64,000 bases of DNA from an uncultured Chloroflexota bacterium (GTDB taxonomy: Bacteria > Chloroflexota > Anaerolineae > Anaerolineales > Villigracilaceae), in NCBI GenBank assembly GCA_900696595.1, contig CAADGT010000084.1, positions 1-64,000 of the forward strand. The letters are read 5' to 3'. This document shows, piece after piece, positions 43,370 through 51,713 of this stretch (position 1 is its first letter; every line of letters begins with the position of its first letter). Position numbers and translations under genes: made by a program. The notes below the pieces were generated by a model. It was not told the origin of the DNA. It saw only the letters and a list, made by a program, of their open reading frames with translations, and made no database searches.

Positions 43370-43957
43370 CTACCCGCCCACTTGAACGCCGCCCCCGGCG
43401 TACGCGCCGCGCGTCTTCTCGCGCAGCGCCCGTTCGAAAGCCCGCTGTTCCGCTTTCAACGCGTCTATCTTGCGCTGGACGTGGGGAGAAAAATAGCCCG
43501 CGTATCGTTTCTGGAGTTCCGGCTTCTGCCAGTCCGCGCCGCTTACTTTACCGCGACAGTTCGGCGCGCCGCACAGGCAGTCGAACTCGTCGTAAGGCGC
43601 GGTGTCGCTCATGGCATAGTCGAAACAGACTTCCTCGCCGATCTGAATGTCTCGCATGGCAACGAGTATGATCTGGCCCGAAAGACCTGCGTTCGGGTTG
43701 CACGAGTGATTGACAAAATCTCCCTTGCCGATGGGGCGCGGAACCAGAAAGTGCCGGTCTTCGATCTGAAGACTCAGACTGCGTTCGCGTTCGGGAAGGC
43801 AGATAAAGGTCTCCCATTCATACACAACGCCGCCGAAAACAGCGAGCAACCCGCCCTTTTGAACGGGCTCGCGGGCGACAACGCTGTTTCCGCTTTTATC
43901 GGCTTTCAGGCGACCTTCCAACTTAGAAGACAGATAGGAACTCGGTTGCTTGGACAT
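43370..43957 (-). CDS. SET-domain protein (putative protein lysine methyltransferase)
   Basis: 195 aa. SET core motifs are FVNHSCNPNAGLSG (the NHS-CxPN S-adenosylmethionine/pseudoknot motif) and IGEEVCFDYAMSD (the GEE-L-x-x-DY motif). The post-SET CLCGAPNCRG has the zinc-binding CxCxxxxC arrangement. A charged helix ends the protein. Bacterial SET proteins methylate lysines on proteins; the target is unknown. It is a single gene, convergent with tatA. Confidence 0.85.
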   Translation of the reverse strand: MSKQPSSYLSSKLEGRLKADKSGNSVVAREPVQKGGLLAVFGGVVYEWETFICLPERERSLSLQIEDRHFLVPRPIGKGDFVNHSCNPNAGLSGQIILVAMRDIQIGEEVCFDYAMSDTAPYDEFDCLCGAPNCRGKVSGADWQKPELQKRYAGYFSPHVQRKIDALKAEQRAFERALREKTRGAYAGGGVQVGG

Positions 43958-44265
43958 TCATATAACTTCCTTTCGTTTTTGAGGGTTAAAGATGAACAGC
44001 GCCTCCCGCGGTGGACGAGCCGCGAAAAACGCCATTGACGGACGTATGATACATCAAACAGCCCGCGTGTAAAGGTTTTGCGCCGCGCAGATTTTTTTTC
44101 CTGCGGTGACGATTCGTTACTGCAACCGTCCCCGCAATACATAAACGACATCGCGCAAACTTTTAGGATGCAAAAACCTCACGCCGGATTCCTGTCCCGA
44201 ATCGCGCCTCACGACTCCGCCCCGGCTTGATCCTCCCCATTTTGCCTTTTCCTCTGTCTCCTCGC
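43958..44265. other. Gene-free region upstream of the SET gene
   Basis: About 308 bp without a credible ORF. It presumably holds the SET gene promoter; on the minus strand the stretch near 44080 (CGCGGCGCAAAACC) is unremarkable. No RNA gene or repeat was recognised until the heptamer block begins at 44266. Confidence 0.3.
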
Positions 44266-44424
44266 TCTCTACTCTCTATTTTCTACTCTCTACTCTCTAT
44301 TCATCCTTCATCCTTCATCCTTCATCCTTCATCCTTCATCCCTCACCCTTCCCTCACTCTCCACTCTCTATTCATCCTTCATTCTTCTCAAATCCCCATT
44401 CCCCAATTACCAATTACCAATTAC
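44266..44424. repeat. Intergenic block of heptanucleotide tandem repeats
   Basis: Five units of TCTCTAC/T (44266-44300) run directly into six units of TTCATCC (44300-44341). More degenerate units follow, and three units of CAATTAC (44404-44424) end 4 bp before the stop of the pseudokinase gene. TTCATCC and ATTACCA-type units are the same as those inside the membrane protein gene at 8463-8574. Confidence 0.88.
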
Positions 44425-44428
44425 CACC

Positions 44429-46402
44429 CTATTCCCCCCACCGCGCCCCCCAATCCGGTTCAGGGTCGTTCGTCAACTGCCGCATCCCGGAGCCGTCCGC
44501 CTCCATGATATACAAATCCGCCTGGTCGTCGTTGCGCAGGGAATTGAACACAATATATTGACCGTCCGGCGAATAGGACGCCCCGGCGTTATTCCCGCCG
44601 AACGTCAATTGGACGGATTTCCCCGTCGCGGCTTCGATCTCGAAAATATCCTTATCCCCGAATGGGCCGGCGTACACCAACAACGACCTCCCGTCCGGCG
44701 ACCAATCCACGCTGCCGCCGATCCCCTGCAAACCCTGCGAGACTTTGAGATGGTTTCGCCCGCTTATGTCCATTGTATAGATTTCATATTCCTGCGGTCT
44801 TCCGGCGTTCATGGCGTAAGCGATCCTCTCCCCGTCCGGCGACCAGGCGACAGCGACGATATCCCTCGCGCCCGTATAAACCAGCCGCGGGTTCAGCCCG
44901 TCGGCGTTGACCATCCAGATCGCGGTGGGCGCGTCCCCGACCTTGTTCGCAAAGACGATCGCGCGCCCATCCGGCGAAAAATCCGGCGAGACGACGTCGC
45001 CGACCCCGTCCGTCAATTGATATACCTCGCGTTCAACGAAGTTGAGGATGAAGAAGTCGAAGTTCGGTCCGGCGCGATTGGAGGCGAACAATATCGAACT
45101 CGCGTCGGTTGTGAAAATTGGATAGTAATTGTTCGCCGCCATATCCGTCAGTTGGACAAGGTCGCTGCCGTCGCGGTTGATCATGCACAATTGGTTGTAG
45201 TCGCCGCGCGTGCAGGTGAAGACGATCCGCCCGCCGCTTGTCAATGTCGGTCGCGGCGTGGGCGTGGACGAAGGCTCAGGCGTGATGTTCGGGACGAATT
45301 TGGTGAAAACGATCGGCGTCGGCAGCGGCGTCTCGTCTGCGGGGCGGACGAGGAAGAACAGGGAGAGAAACCCGGCGATGATGACAAATAAAAGAATGGG
45401 GACAAAAGCGGGTCGAGCGGGCGTTTTCTTTTTAGGCGCGGATAGCGACGCGAGTCTTTCATCGAGGGGAATCGTATCTTCGCCGACGGTCTTCGTTTTG
45501 GGCGGCGGCAGGAACTCCCAGGCGCTGAGCGCGGCGGAGATCACCGGCGCTGTTTTCGGTTCGGCGCGCGGCGGAATTTTATCCGGCGGGACCCCGGCGG
45601 CGAGCGCGAGCGACGAGGTCAATTCTGTGGCGGTCTTGAGGCGGTCTTCGGGATTTCTTCTCAACGCCCAGAGAATCATGCGCGAAAACTTGTCGGGTAG
45701 ATTCTTGTTCAGGGTCGCAGGAGCCGGTATCGGCGAGGCAAGATGCGCGGCGCGGATGGAGTCGAAAGCCCGGGGCGGAGTCTTCCCGTTTATCCACGCG
45801 CCGGTTGTTAATTCATAGAGAATCACTGCCAGGGCGTAGAAGTCGGCGGCGGGGGCGGCGTCCTTTCCTTGAATTTGTTCGGGGGCGAGATAATGCGGCG
45901 GATATTTCGCCGCGCCGATCTGTCGCGTTCCTGCCGCGCCAATGCCGCACACGAGGATTTCGCCGCGTTTGACGATGCGGATAAGTTCGGGCGCGAGATG
46001 CAGGTGTGGGAGATTCAGTTTGTGAAGCGCGGTCAATCCCTTGCAAACCGCATCTGCGACGAAGAGCGCCTCCTCCGCGTCGAGCCGCCCGCGCTCGCGG
46101 ATGTGTTTCAGCGTCGGACCGTCCGCCCATGTTTCGAGAAAAAATGTATGCGTGGAGGTTTTGTGAATCCCAAGATATTCGTTGATGTTCGGATGCGCGA
46201 TGCCCTGCAAACGAATCGCGTTCGATTCGAGTTCTTTGAGGGCTTCGGTATTTGCGGCGACAGTTTTGGGAAGGAGGGTGAGGGCGAAGGGTTTGTTTGC
46301 GCGCTCGTCCACGGCGCGATACAGTTCCCCCAGCGGCGTGTTGGCGATGAATTCTTCGATGCGATATTGATGCAGGAGGGTTTTGACGGCGAGGGCGGGC
46401 AT
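44429..46402 (-). CDS. Ser/Thr pseudokinase with membrane helix and TolB-like propeller
   Basis: 657 aa. Residues 10-270 have the Pkn2-type kinase layout, but catalytic motifs are missing. The VAIK Lys is Thr42 (ALTLLP), HRD is H133-L-H135, DFG is G153-I-G155, and the Gly loop is absent. The APE-like YLAPEQIQG, DFYALAVILYELTTG and RNPEDRLKTA remain. A membrane helix (about 332-353) follows. The C-terminal 270 residues have about six WD40/PD40 TolB-type repeats (SPDGERIAYA, WSPDGRSLLVY) outside the cell. It is probably a non-catalytic sensor or scaffold. Confidence 0.84.
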   Translation of the reverse strand: MPALAVKTLLHQYRIEEFIANTPLGELYRAVDERANKPFALTLLPKTVAANTEALKELESNAIRLQGIAHPNINEYLGIHKTSTHTFFLETWADGPTLKHIRERGRLDAEEALFVADAVCKGLTALHKLNLPHLHLAPELIRIVKRGEILVCGIGAAGTRQIGAAKYPPHYLAPEQIQGKDAAPAADFYALAVILYELTTGAWINGKTPPRAFDSIRAAHLASPIPAPATLNKNLPDKFSRMILWALRRNPEDRLKTATELTSSLALAAGVPPDKIPPRAEPKTAPVISAALSAWEFLPPPKTKTVGEDTIPLDERLASLSAPKKKTPARPAFVPILLFVIIAGFLSLFFLVRPADETPLPTPIVFTKFVPNITPEPSSTPTPRPTLTSGGRIVFTCTRGDYNQLCMINRDGSDLVQLTDMAANNYYPIFTTDASSILFASNRAGPNFDFFILNFVEREVYQLTDGVGDVVSPDFSPDGRAIVFANKVGDAPTAIWMVNADGLNPRLVYTGARDIVAVAWSPDGERIAYAMNAGRPQEYEIYTMDISGRNHLKVSQGLQGIGGSVDWSPDGRSLLVYAGPFGDKDIFEIEAATGKSVQLTFGGNNAGASYSPDGQYIVFNSLRNDDQADLYIMEADGSGMRQLTNDPEPDWGARWGE

Positions 46403-46463
46403 TAGTGTGGGCTTGAAAATCTTCCGATTTTCGAAAGCCGGCGACGGAGGGCGTTGGATGCTT

Positions 46464-46667
46464 TTACAACGCCCACGCCAGCATCAAACCGAAAATGGCG
46501 ATGATCAGGCCGAGGTGCAGGCAAAGGTTTGAGGCGACGATGATCGAGCCGGGCAGGATGAATTGAAGCGCAAGATTCAAAGCGATAAAAACCAAACCGA
46601 CGATGGGTAGCAGACCTTTGCGGCGGGCAAGATAATTGGAAAGCGCATCGAGCAGTTTCGAGATCAT
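46464..46667 (-). CDS. Small membrane protein
   Basis: 67 aa, mostly two hydrophobic helices (GLLPIVGLVFIALNLALQFIL and ASNLCLHLGLIIAIFGLMLAWAL) after a basic N-terminus. Its ATG overlaps the hflX stop (ATGA), which supports it being real. Its function is unknown. Confidence 0.65.
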   Translation of the reverse strand: MISKLLDALSNYLARRKGLLPIVGLVFIALNLALQFILPGSIIVASNLCLHLGLIIAIFGLMLAWAL

Positions 46668-48031
46668 GCTTCCTCCGGGTTGGTTTCGTTGCGGCGCGGG
46701 GCGTTCCCGTTCGTTTTGATCTTCCAGGGGGCAAATTGCGCCAGGAGCCTTCCAGGCAGGCTGCCATGGATGACGACCCCGCCGCGTTCGTGTTCGAGAC
46801 GTTCGACCTGACCCAATTCGTGATAGAGCGAGATTAACGCGCCTTCCTTATATGGCAGGCGTACGCCGATGGGTTCAAAGGCTTCGAAGAGTTCTTCCTG
46901 CGCGAGCCTGAGCAGGTCCGCGATGCCCGCGCCTTTCAGCGCGGAGACGGCGACCGATTTGGGGAAGTTTTCCAAAACGCGCGCGGCGTTCTCCGGGTCT
47001 TTCAGGCGGTCGGCTTTGTTCAGCGCGGTAATCATGGGAATGTGACCCGCGCCGATCTCTTCCAGCGTTTGCAATACGGCTTGGTACTGACCGAGCGCGT
47101 TCGGGTGAGAAATATCAACCATGTGCAGGAGCAGGTCGGCTTCGGCGATCTCTTCAAGCGTGGCGTGGAATGCCGCGATCAATGCGGTGGGGAGTTTTTG
47201 GATGAACCCGACGGTGTCGGTGAAGAGCGCGGTGTGATCGCCGGGGAGTTGCACTCTGCGGGTCGTCGGGTCGAGCGTGGCGAAGAGTTGGTCGGCGACG
47301 TAGACGTCGGCTTTGGCGAGACGATTCAACAGCGTGGACTTGCCCGCGTTGGTGTACCCGACCAGGGCGACGGTGGGGATGCGCGAACGCTTCCGCTGGG
47401 CGCGGTAACGGTGACGATGTTCTTCGACCTTCTCCAATTCTTTCTTGATGCGCGAGATGCGCCTGCGGATGGCGCGGCGGTCAACTTCGAGCTGGGTCTC
47501 GCCGGGACCGCGCAAGCCCACGCCGCCGGTGGAGCCGGCTCTTCCGCCGCCGCCGCCCGCCTGCCGTTCGAGGTGAGTCCATGCGCGGGTCAGACGCGGC
47601 AGGTTGTACTCATATTGCGCGAGTTCCACCTGCAACATGCCCTCCTTTGTGCGCGCGTGTTGGGCGAAGATGTCGAGGATCAACGCGGTGCGGTCAATGA
47701 CGCGCACGGTTTTGCCGAGCGCCTTTTCCAGTTCGCGCTGGTGACGCGGCGAGAGTTCTTCGTCGAAGATCACAACTTCGGCGAGCGTTTCCTCTGCGAG
47801 TAATTTCAATTCCTCCACTTTGCCGGGACCGATGTAGGTTTCGACATGGGGGCGGTTGAGGCGTTGGGTGAGTTCGCCGACCACGTCCACGCCGGCGGTG
47901 TCGGCGAGCAGGGATAACTCGGCAAGAGAATCTTCAAGAGGCAGGATGTTCTTGTGATCGTGGAGCGCGACGCCGACCAGAAAGGCGCGTTCACGCGGGG
48001 GGGTTGTCGGTTGGGGGATTTTCTTCGCCAC
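46664..48031 (-). CDS. hflX: Ribosome-associated GTPase HflX
   Basis: 455 aa. The HflX N-terminal domain (VDVVGELTQ, YIGPGKVEELK, DEELSPRHQRELEKAL) is followed by the Gly-rich GGVGLRGPGETQLEVDRR linker helix. G motifs are GYTNAGKST, DTVGFIQKLP and TALNKAD. It splits stalled ribosomes under stress. The first 40 bases overlap the end of the histidine kinase gene upstream. Confidence 0.95.
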   Translation of the reverse strand: MAKKIPQPTTPPRERAFLVGVALHDHKNILPLEDSLAELSLLADTAGVDVVGELTQRLNRPHVETYIGPGKVEELKLLAEETLAEVVIFDEELSPRHQRELEKALGKTVRVIDRTALILDIFAQHARTKEGMLQVELAQYEYNLPRLTRAWTHLERQAGGGGGRAGSTGGVGLRGPGETQLEVDRRAIRRRISRIKKELEKVEEHRHRYRAQRKRSRIPTVALVGYTNAGKSTLLNRLAKADVYVADQLFATLDPTTRRVQLPGDHTALFTDTVGFIQKLPTALIAAFHATLEEIAEADLLLHMVDISHPNALGQYQAVLQTLEEIGAGHIPMITALNKADRLKDPENAARVLENFPKSVAVSALKGAGIADLLRLAQEELFEAFEPIGVRLPYKEGALISLYHELGQVERLEHERGGVVIHGSLPGRLLAQFAPWKIKTNGNAPRRNETNPEEA

Positions 48032-49264
48032 TGGTTTCCGTTTCTATTCTTTGTTCTTCGAGGTTTCCGAAAAATTTGAGCATGACCGGGTTGTCCGGCT
48101 CGGTGCGCGTAGGCAGGAGGATGTGGAAGGTGGCGCCGGGCAGTTCTTTTTCATCGTATCCGGGCGATTCGACCCAGATCGTGCCGCCGTGCGCCTCGAT
48201 GATTCCGCGCGAGATGGAGAGTCCCAGACCGGGACCGCCTCCCTTGAATTTGGTCTTGCCGCTCGAGTGCAGGTCTGTGCGTCCCAACAGCCCGAACTTT
48301 TCGAAGATGAGCGTCTGCTTTTCGGGCGAGATGCCGATGCCGGTGTCTTTGACAGTGATCTCGACGAAGCCGGGCAGCAACCGCCCGTCAATGACGATCT
48401 GACCGCGGTCGGGCGTGTATTTGATGGCGTTGGTGATGACGTTGTTGAACGCCTGATACAGCCTGCCTGAATCGCCGTAGATCATCAAATCGCTTCCTTC
48501 AAAGTCGTTCACGATCAGCGTTTGTTTGCGTTCGGCGATTGGCTTGCGGAATTCGTTGCGCGCCAGGTCGAGCAGGTGGCTGATCCACATCGGCTGGACA
48601 TTGAGCGTGAGCAGATTGTTGTCTATCAGCGAGACGTCTATCATGTCGTCTATGATGTCGGCAGGCGCAGGATGCCGGTATTGACGCCGTCGAGATAATT
48701 CTTCATCGGCGTTTCGCCGTCGTCCGACGCCAGGTCCGCCATCATCGAGGCATAGCCTTCGATCAGGGTCAGGGGCGTCTTTAGTTCGTGCGCCGCCACC
48801 GAGATGAATTTCGATTTGTTCTGGTCGAGCGCCTGGAGTTTCTCCTGCACTTCGCCCAATTCCTTCGAGACGTGCGCCACGCGCGTCTCCATTTCGTAGC
48901 GGATGACCACTCCCAGGCTGTGAGCCAGCACGGGGACGACCGCGCCAAGCAAATCCAACGCCTCTTTCGGTTTCAAGCGGTCGCGCGCGATCTCAATGGT
49001 GAGCGCGATCATGCGGTTGAGGATGAAAGAAACGGAATAATCGGCCGCTTCCAGGTTCGTTTCGGTGGGGGAGCGTCCCCAATCGTACAGGATCGGGTCG
49101 AGCCACGCCATGTCCCCGGTGACGATGGATTGTTCGAGCAGGTCGAAAAAACGTTCCAGCTGTTCGTTAAATCCCGCGCGCACGCCCTCTCCAGCCGCCA
49201 TTTCGCGGGAGACGCGTTCAACCCAGATGGTGCGGAGTTTTTTTAACGACGCCTGTACTGTCAT
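47991..49264 (-). pseudogene. Sensor histidine kinase split by a frameshift
   Basis: The 5' part (49264-48650) encodes a helical input region and HisKA with SVAAHELKTPLTLIEGYASMM, then reads GILRLPTS and stops. The 3' part (48644-47991) opens MIDVSLIDNNLLTLNV and holds the HATPase motifs NVITNAIKYTP, DTGIGISP and GPGLGLSISRG. Adding one base in CTGCC-GACATCATAGAC at about 48655 joins them to the expected continuation DIIDDMIDVS. It is a one-base deletion (real or a sequencing error) in an otherwise intact kinase of about 424 aa. The start at 49264 has AAGG upstream. Confidence 0.82.
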
Positions 49265-49321
49265 TGCCTTAAGTTTACGCCCAGTTTCCGCTTTTTGGGT
49301 AGGTTGGATTGCCAATCCGAC

Positions 49322-50227
49322 CTATTTGGGCAATTGCTGATCCGCCGCCCAATGCCAGAGGGTGTCGCCCACGACTTGCAGACTCTCCGGCGAAACTTTG
49401 TCCGGCGTATCGGCGACCGTATGCCAGTATGGATAATCGAAATCAATGATGTCCACAGCCGGGATGCCTTTTTCAAGAAATGGCGTGTGATCGTCGAGCA
49501 TGTTGAATCCTTCGTCGGGGATGAAGACGCCGCCATGTCCCAATCGCTGCGCCGTCCCCCAAATTTCCGCGCGGATGGCTGGGTCGGAATTCGCCTCGTA
49601 ATGGATGTTCAGGTCTGCGTCGCCGACCATATCCACGACGACGACCGCCTGCGGGGCGACGGGGATCTCTTCGACAAAGGCGCGCGAGCCGAGGATCCAA
49701 TCCCAACCTTCGATGCGCCCGTTGTCTTCGGCGTCGAAGAAGACCAGCCAGAGGGGAACTGTGTCTGTGGGCAGGGTGCGCGCAAGCTCGATCAAGACCG
49801 CCACGCCGGATGCGCCGTCGTTCGCGCCGGGGACGGGTTTGTTTTGATTCGCGGGGTCGGGATCGTGATCGGCGACGAAGCGCGTATCGTAGTGCGCGGC
49901 AAGGATTATTTGCGGCGGCTCGCCGCTCCGTTTTGCGATGTAGTTGTAAATGGGATGACCGAGCCGTTCACTCTCATGGATTTCCACCGTCCATCCCGCA
50001 TTTTCCAATTCCACGCGCATCCACTCGCGGATTTGGGCGTGACCCGGCGACCCAGGCGTGCGCGGGCCCATTTCCACCTGACGTTTTACATCTTCATAGG
50101 CGCGATTTCCGTCGAAGAGTTCCGGCGCGCCGCCGTATACCTTGAAAGAGAAGGCATACCAGCCCGACACCCCCAGAAAGAGCAGCAGGATGACGCTCAG
50201 GTAAACGAGAACGCTTCTTTTATTCAT
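49322..50227 (-). CDS. Membrane-anchored M28-family metallopeptidase
   Basis: 301 aa. An N-terminal membrane helix ([20 protein letters not shown]) precedes an exported M28 domain. Zinc-site motifs are [34 protein letters not shown] and [10 protein letters not shown]. The pattern is also close to glutaminyl cyclases (FFDxE), so aminopeptidase or QC-like activity are both possible. The ATG overlaps the trmFO stop. Confidence 0.86.
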   Translation of the reverse strand: MNKRSVLVYLSVILLLFLGVSGWYAFSFKVYGGAPELFDGNRAYEDVKRQVEMGPRTPGSPGHAQIREWMRVELENAGWTVEIHESERLGHPIYNYIAKRSGEPPQIILAAHYDTRFVADHDPDPANQNKPVPGANDGASGVAVLIELARTLPTDTVPLWLVFFDAEDNGRIEGWDWILGSRAFVEEIPVAPQAVVVVDMVGDADLNIHYEANSDPAIRAEIWGTAQRLGHGGVFIPDEGFNMLDDHTPFLEKGIPAVDIIDFDYPYWHTVADTPDKVSPESLQVVGDTLWHWAADQQLPK

Positions 50228-51636
50228 TCCAAATTGCCGGACAGGAAATCATCCAAAGCCCGCGAGGAACGTTCGGCATAAGCCTGTCCTTTTTCCCGTT
50301 TGCCGATCTTTTTACCGAAATTCAGTTCCGGCAGGATGCCGAAGTTGGCTTTCATCGGTTGGAAGTCTTTCAGGTCGGCATGGGTGATGTAATGGCAGAG
50401 TGAGCCAAGCATGGTCTCGCGCGGAAGTTCAAGCGGGGTTTTTCCTTGCGCCAATCTTGCCATGTTGATTCCCGCAAGCAAGCCCGTGGCGATGTTGCCC
50501 ATGTAGCCTTCCACGCCCGTGATCTGACCGGCGAAGAACAGGTCGCCGCGTTTCTTGTGTTGAAGCGTGGGTCGCAATAATTTCGGCGAAGCGATGAAGG
50601 TGTTGCGGTGCATCTGACCGTAACGCTCGAACTCGGCGTTTGCGAGTCCGGGGATCATCCTTAACACGCGGCGTTGTTCGGGAAATTTCAGGTTGGTCTG
50701 GAAGCCGACGATGTTGTATAAACTCCCGGCGAGGTTGTCCTGGCGCAACTGCGCCACCGCATGGGGGCGCTTTCCTGAGCGCGGATCGCGCAAACCGACC
50801 GGACGCATCGGGCCGTACGCCAGCGATTCGTCCCCGCGTTCGGCGATGATCTCGACCGGCAGGCAGCCCTCGAAGAAATGACCCGCCTTCACGCCGGTCT
50901 TGATCGCGTCTTCGAACGAGCGCAGTTCGATCCGTTCCGCCGCGCGCAACGCTTCGAGGAAGGAGTAATATTCCTCCTTTGTGAACGGGCAGTTGATGTA
51001 GTCGCCGTCTTCTCCGTCCTGCGAAGCCCCCGAAGGGGGGGCGGAGGATGGCGCGTTCGTTGCGGCGTCCGTACTTGAAGGACGACTGTTTTTGTCGTAA
51101 CGCGAGGCGCGGAACGCGACGCTCATGTCTATGCTTTCCGCGCGGACGATGGGCGAGATGGCGTCGAAGAAGAAAAGATGCTCGTCCCCGCTTAGAGCCG
51201 CAATGGATTTTGAAAGACTATCCGAGGTGAGCGGTCCGCTGGCGACGATGACCGGTTCGGGCGGAATCTCCGTCACTTCTTCGCGGATCAACTCGATGTG
51301 TGGGTGAGCCGCGATTTTTTGCGTCACTCGTTGCGCGAAAGCCTCACGGTCCACGGCGAGAGCGGCGCCGGCAGGCAGGGCTGTCTCTTCGGCGCACGCC
51401 ACGAGCAGGGAATTTAATCGGCGCAGTTCATTTTTCAGGACGCCCGACGCCCTGTCAGCCTGGTTCGAACCGAGCGAATTGGAACAGACCAATTCCGCAA
51501 GTTGATCCGTCACATGCGCCCCGGTCGGGTTGCGGGGGCGCATCTCGTAAAGTTTTACCTTGATGTTGCGTTCGGCGATCTGCCAGGCGGCCTCGCTCCC
51601 GGCAAGACCGCCGCCGACGACGATGACATGATTCAT
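50224..51636 (-). CDS. trmFO: Folate-dependent tRNA m5U54 methyltransferase TrmFO
   Basis: 470 aa. The FAD dinucleotide-binding [55 protein letters not shown] and [20 protein letters not shown] are diagnostic. Residues about 183-210 (Ser/Ala/Pro-rich, between RYDK and GDYINCP) are an insertion absent from the usual TrmFO layout; its DNA resembles the family A repeat. It is coupled by ATGA to the M28 gene. Confidence 0.95.
   Translation of the reverse strand: MNHVIVVGGGLAGSEAAWQIAERNIKVKLYEMRPRNPTGAHVTDQLAELVCSNSLGSNQADRASGVLKNELRRLNSLLVACAEETALPAGAALAVDREAFAQRVTQKIAAHPHIELIREEVTEIPPEPVIVASGPLTSDSLSKSIAALSGDEHLFFFDAISPIVRAESIDMSVAFRASRYDKNSRPSSTDAATNAPSSAPPSGASQDGEDGDYINCPFTKEEYYSFLEALRAAERIELRSFEDAIKTGVKAGHFFEGCLPVEIIAERGDESLAYGPMRPVGLRDPRSGKRPHAVAQLRQDNLAGSLYNIVGFQTNLKFPEQRRVLRMIPGLANAEFERYGQMHRNTFIASPKLLRPTLQHKKRGDLFFAGQITGVEGYMGNIATGLLAGINMARLAQGKTPLELPRETMLGSLCHYITHADLKDFQPMKANFGILPELNFGKKIGKREKGQAYAERSSRALDDFLSGNLE
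51007..51090. repeat. Repeat-derived in-frame insertion in trmFO
   Basis: This 84-bp segment contains CCGTCCTGCGAAGCCCCC and GGGGGCGGAGGATGGCGC, close to the family A interior at 38125-38155 (CCGTCCTGTGCGAAGCCCCC). Its length is a multiple of three and keeps the trmFO frame. Confidence 0.5.
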
Positions 51637-51645
51637 GGAACAGTT

Positions 51646-51697
51646 ATTTTACGCGAGGTTGTAGAACAAGTCTATAGACTTGGTTCTACTGTATAAT
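51646..51697. promoter_or_regulatory. Divergent promoters around a 29-bp palindrome
   Basis: The minus-strand TAAAAT (51651-51646) serves trmFO, and the plus-strand TATAAT (51692-51697) serves the kinase operon. Between them GTAGAACAAGTCTA / TAGACTTGGTTCTAC (51661-51689) is a palindrome with one unpaired base. It covers the -35 position of both promoters, as an operator would. Leaders are about 3 and 9 nt. Confidence 0.6.
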
Positions 51698-51713
51698 TTG
51701 CAAAACAACCGCC

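Noticed and set aside
44266-44424. Repetitive block near the pseudokinase gene as a CRISPR or origin
   Set aside because: It is a contiguous 7-bp tandem array without spacers, DnaA-box pattern or AT-rich unwinding region.
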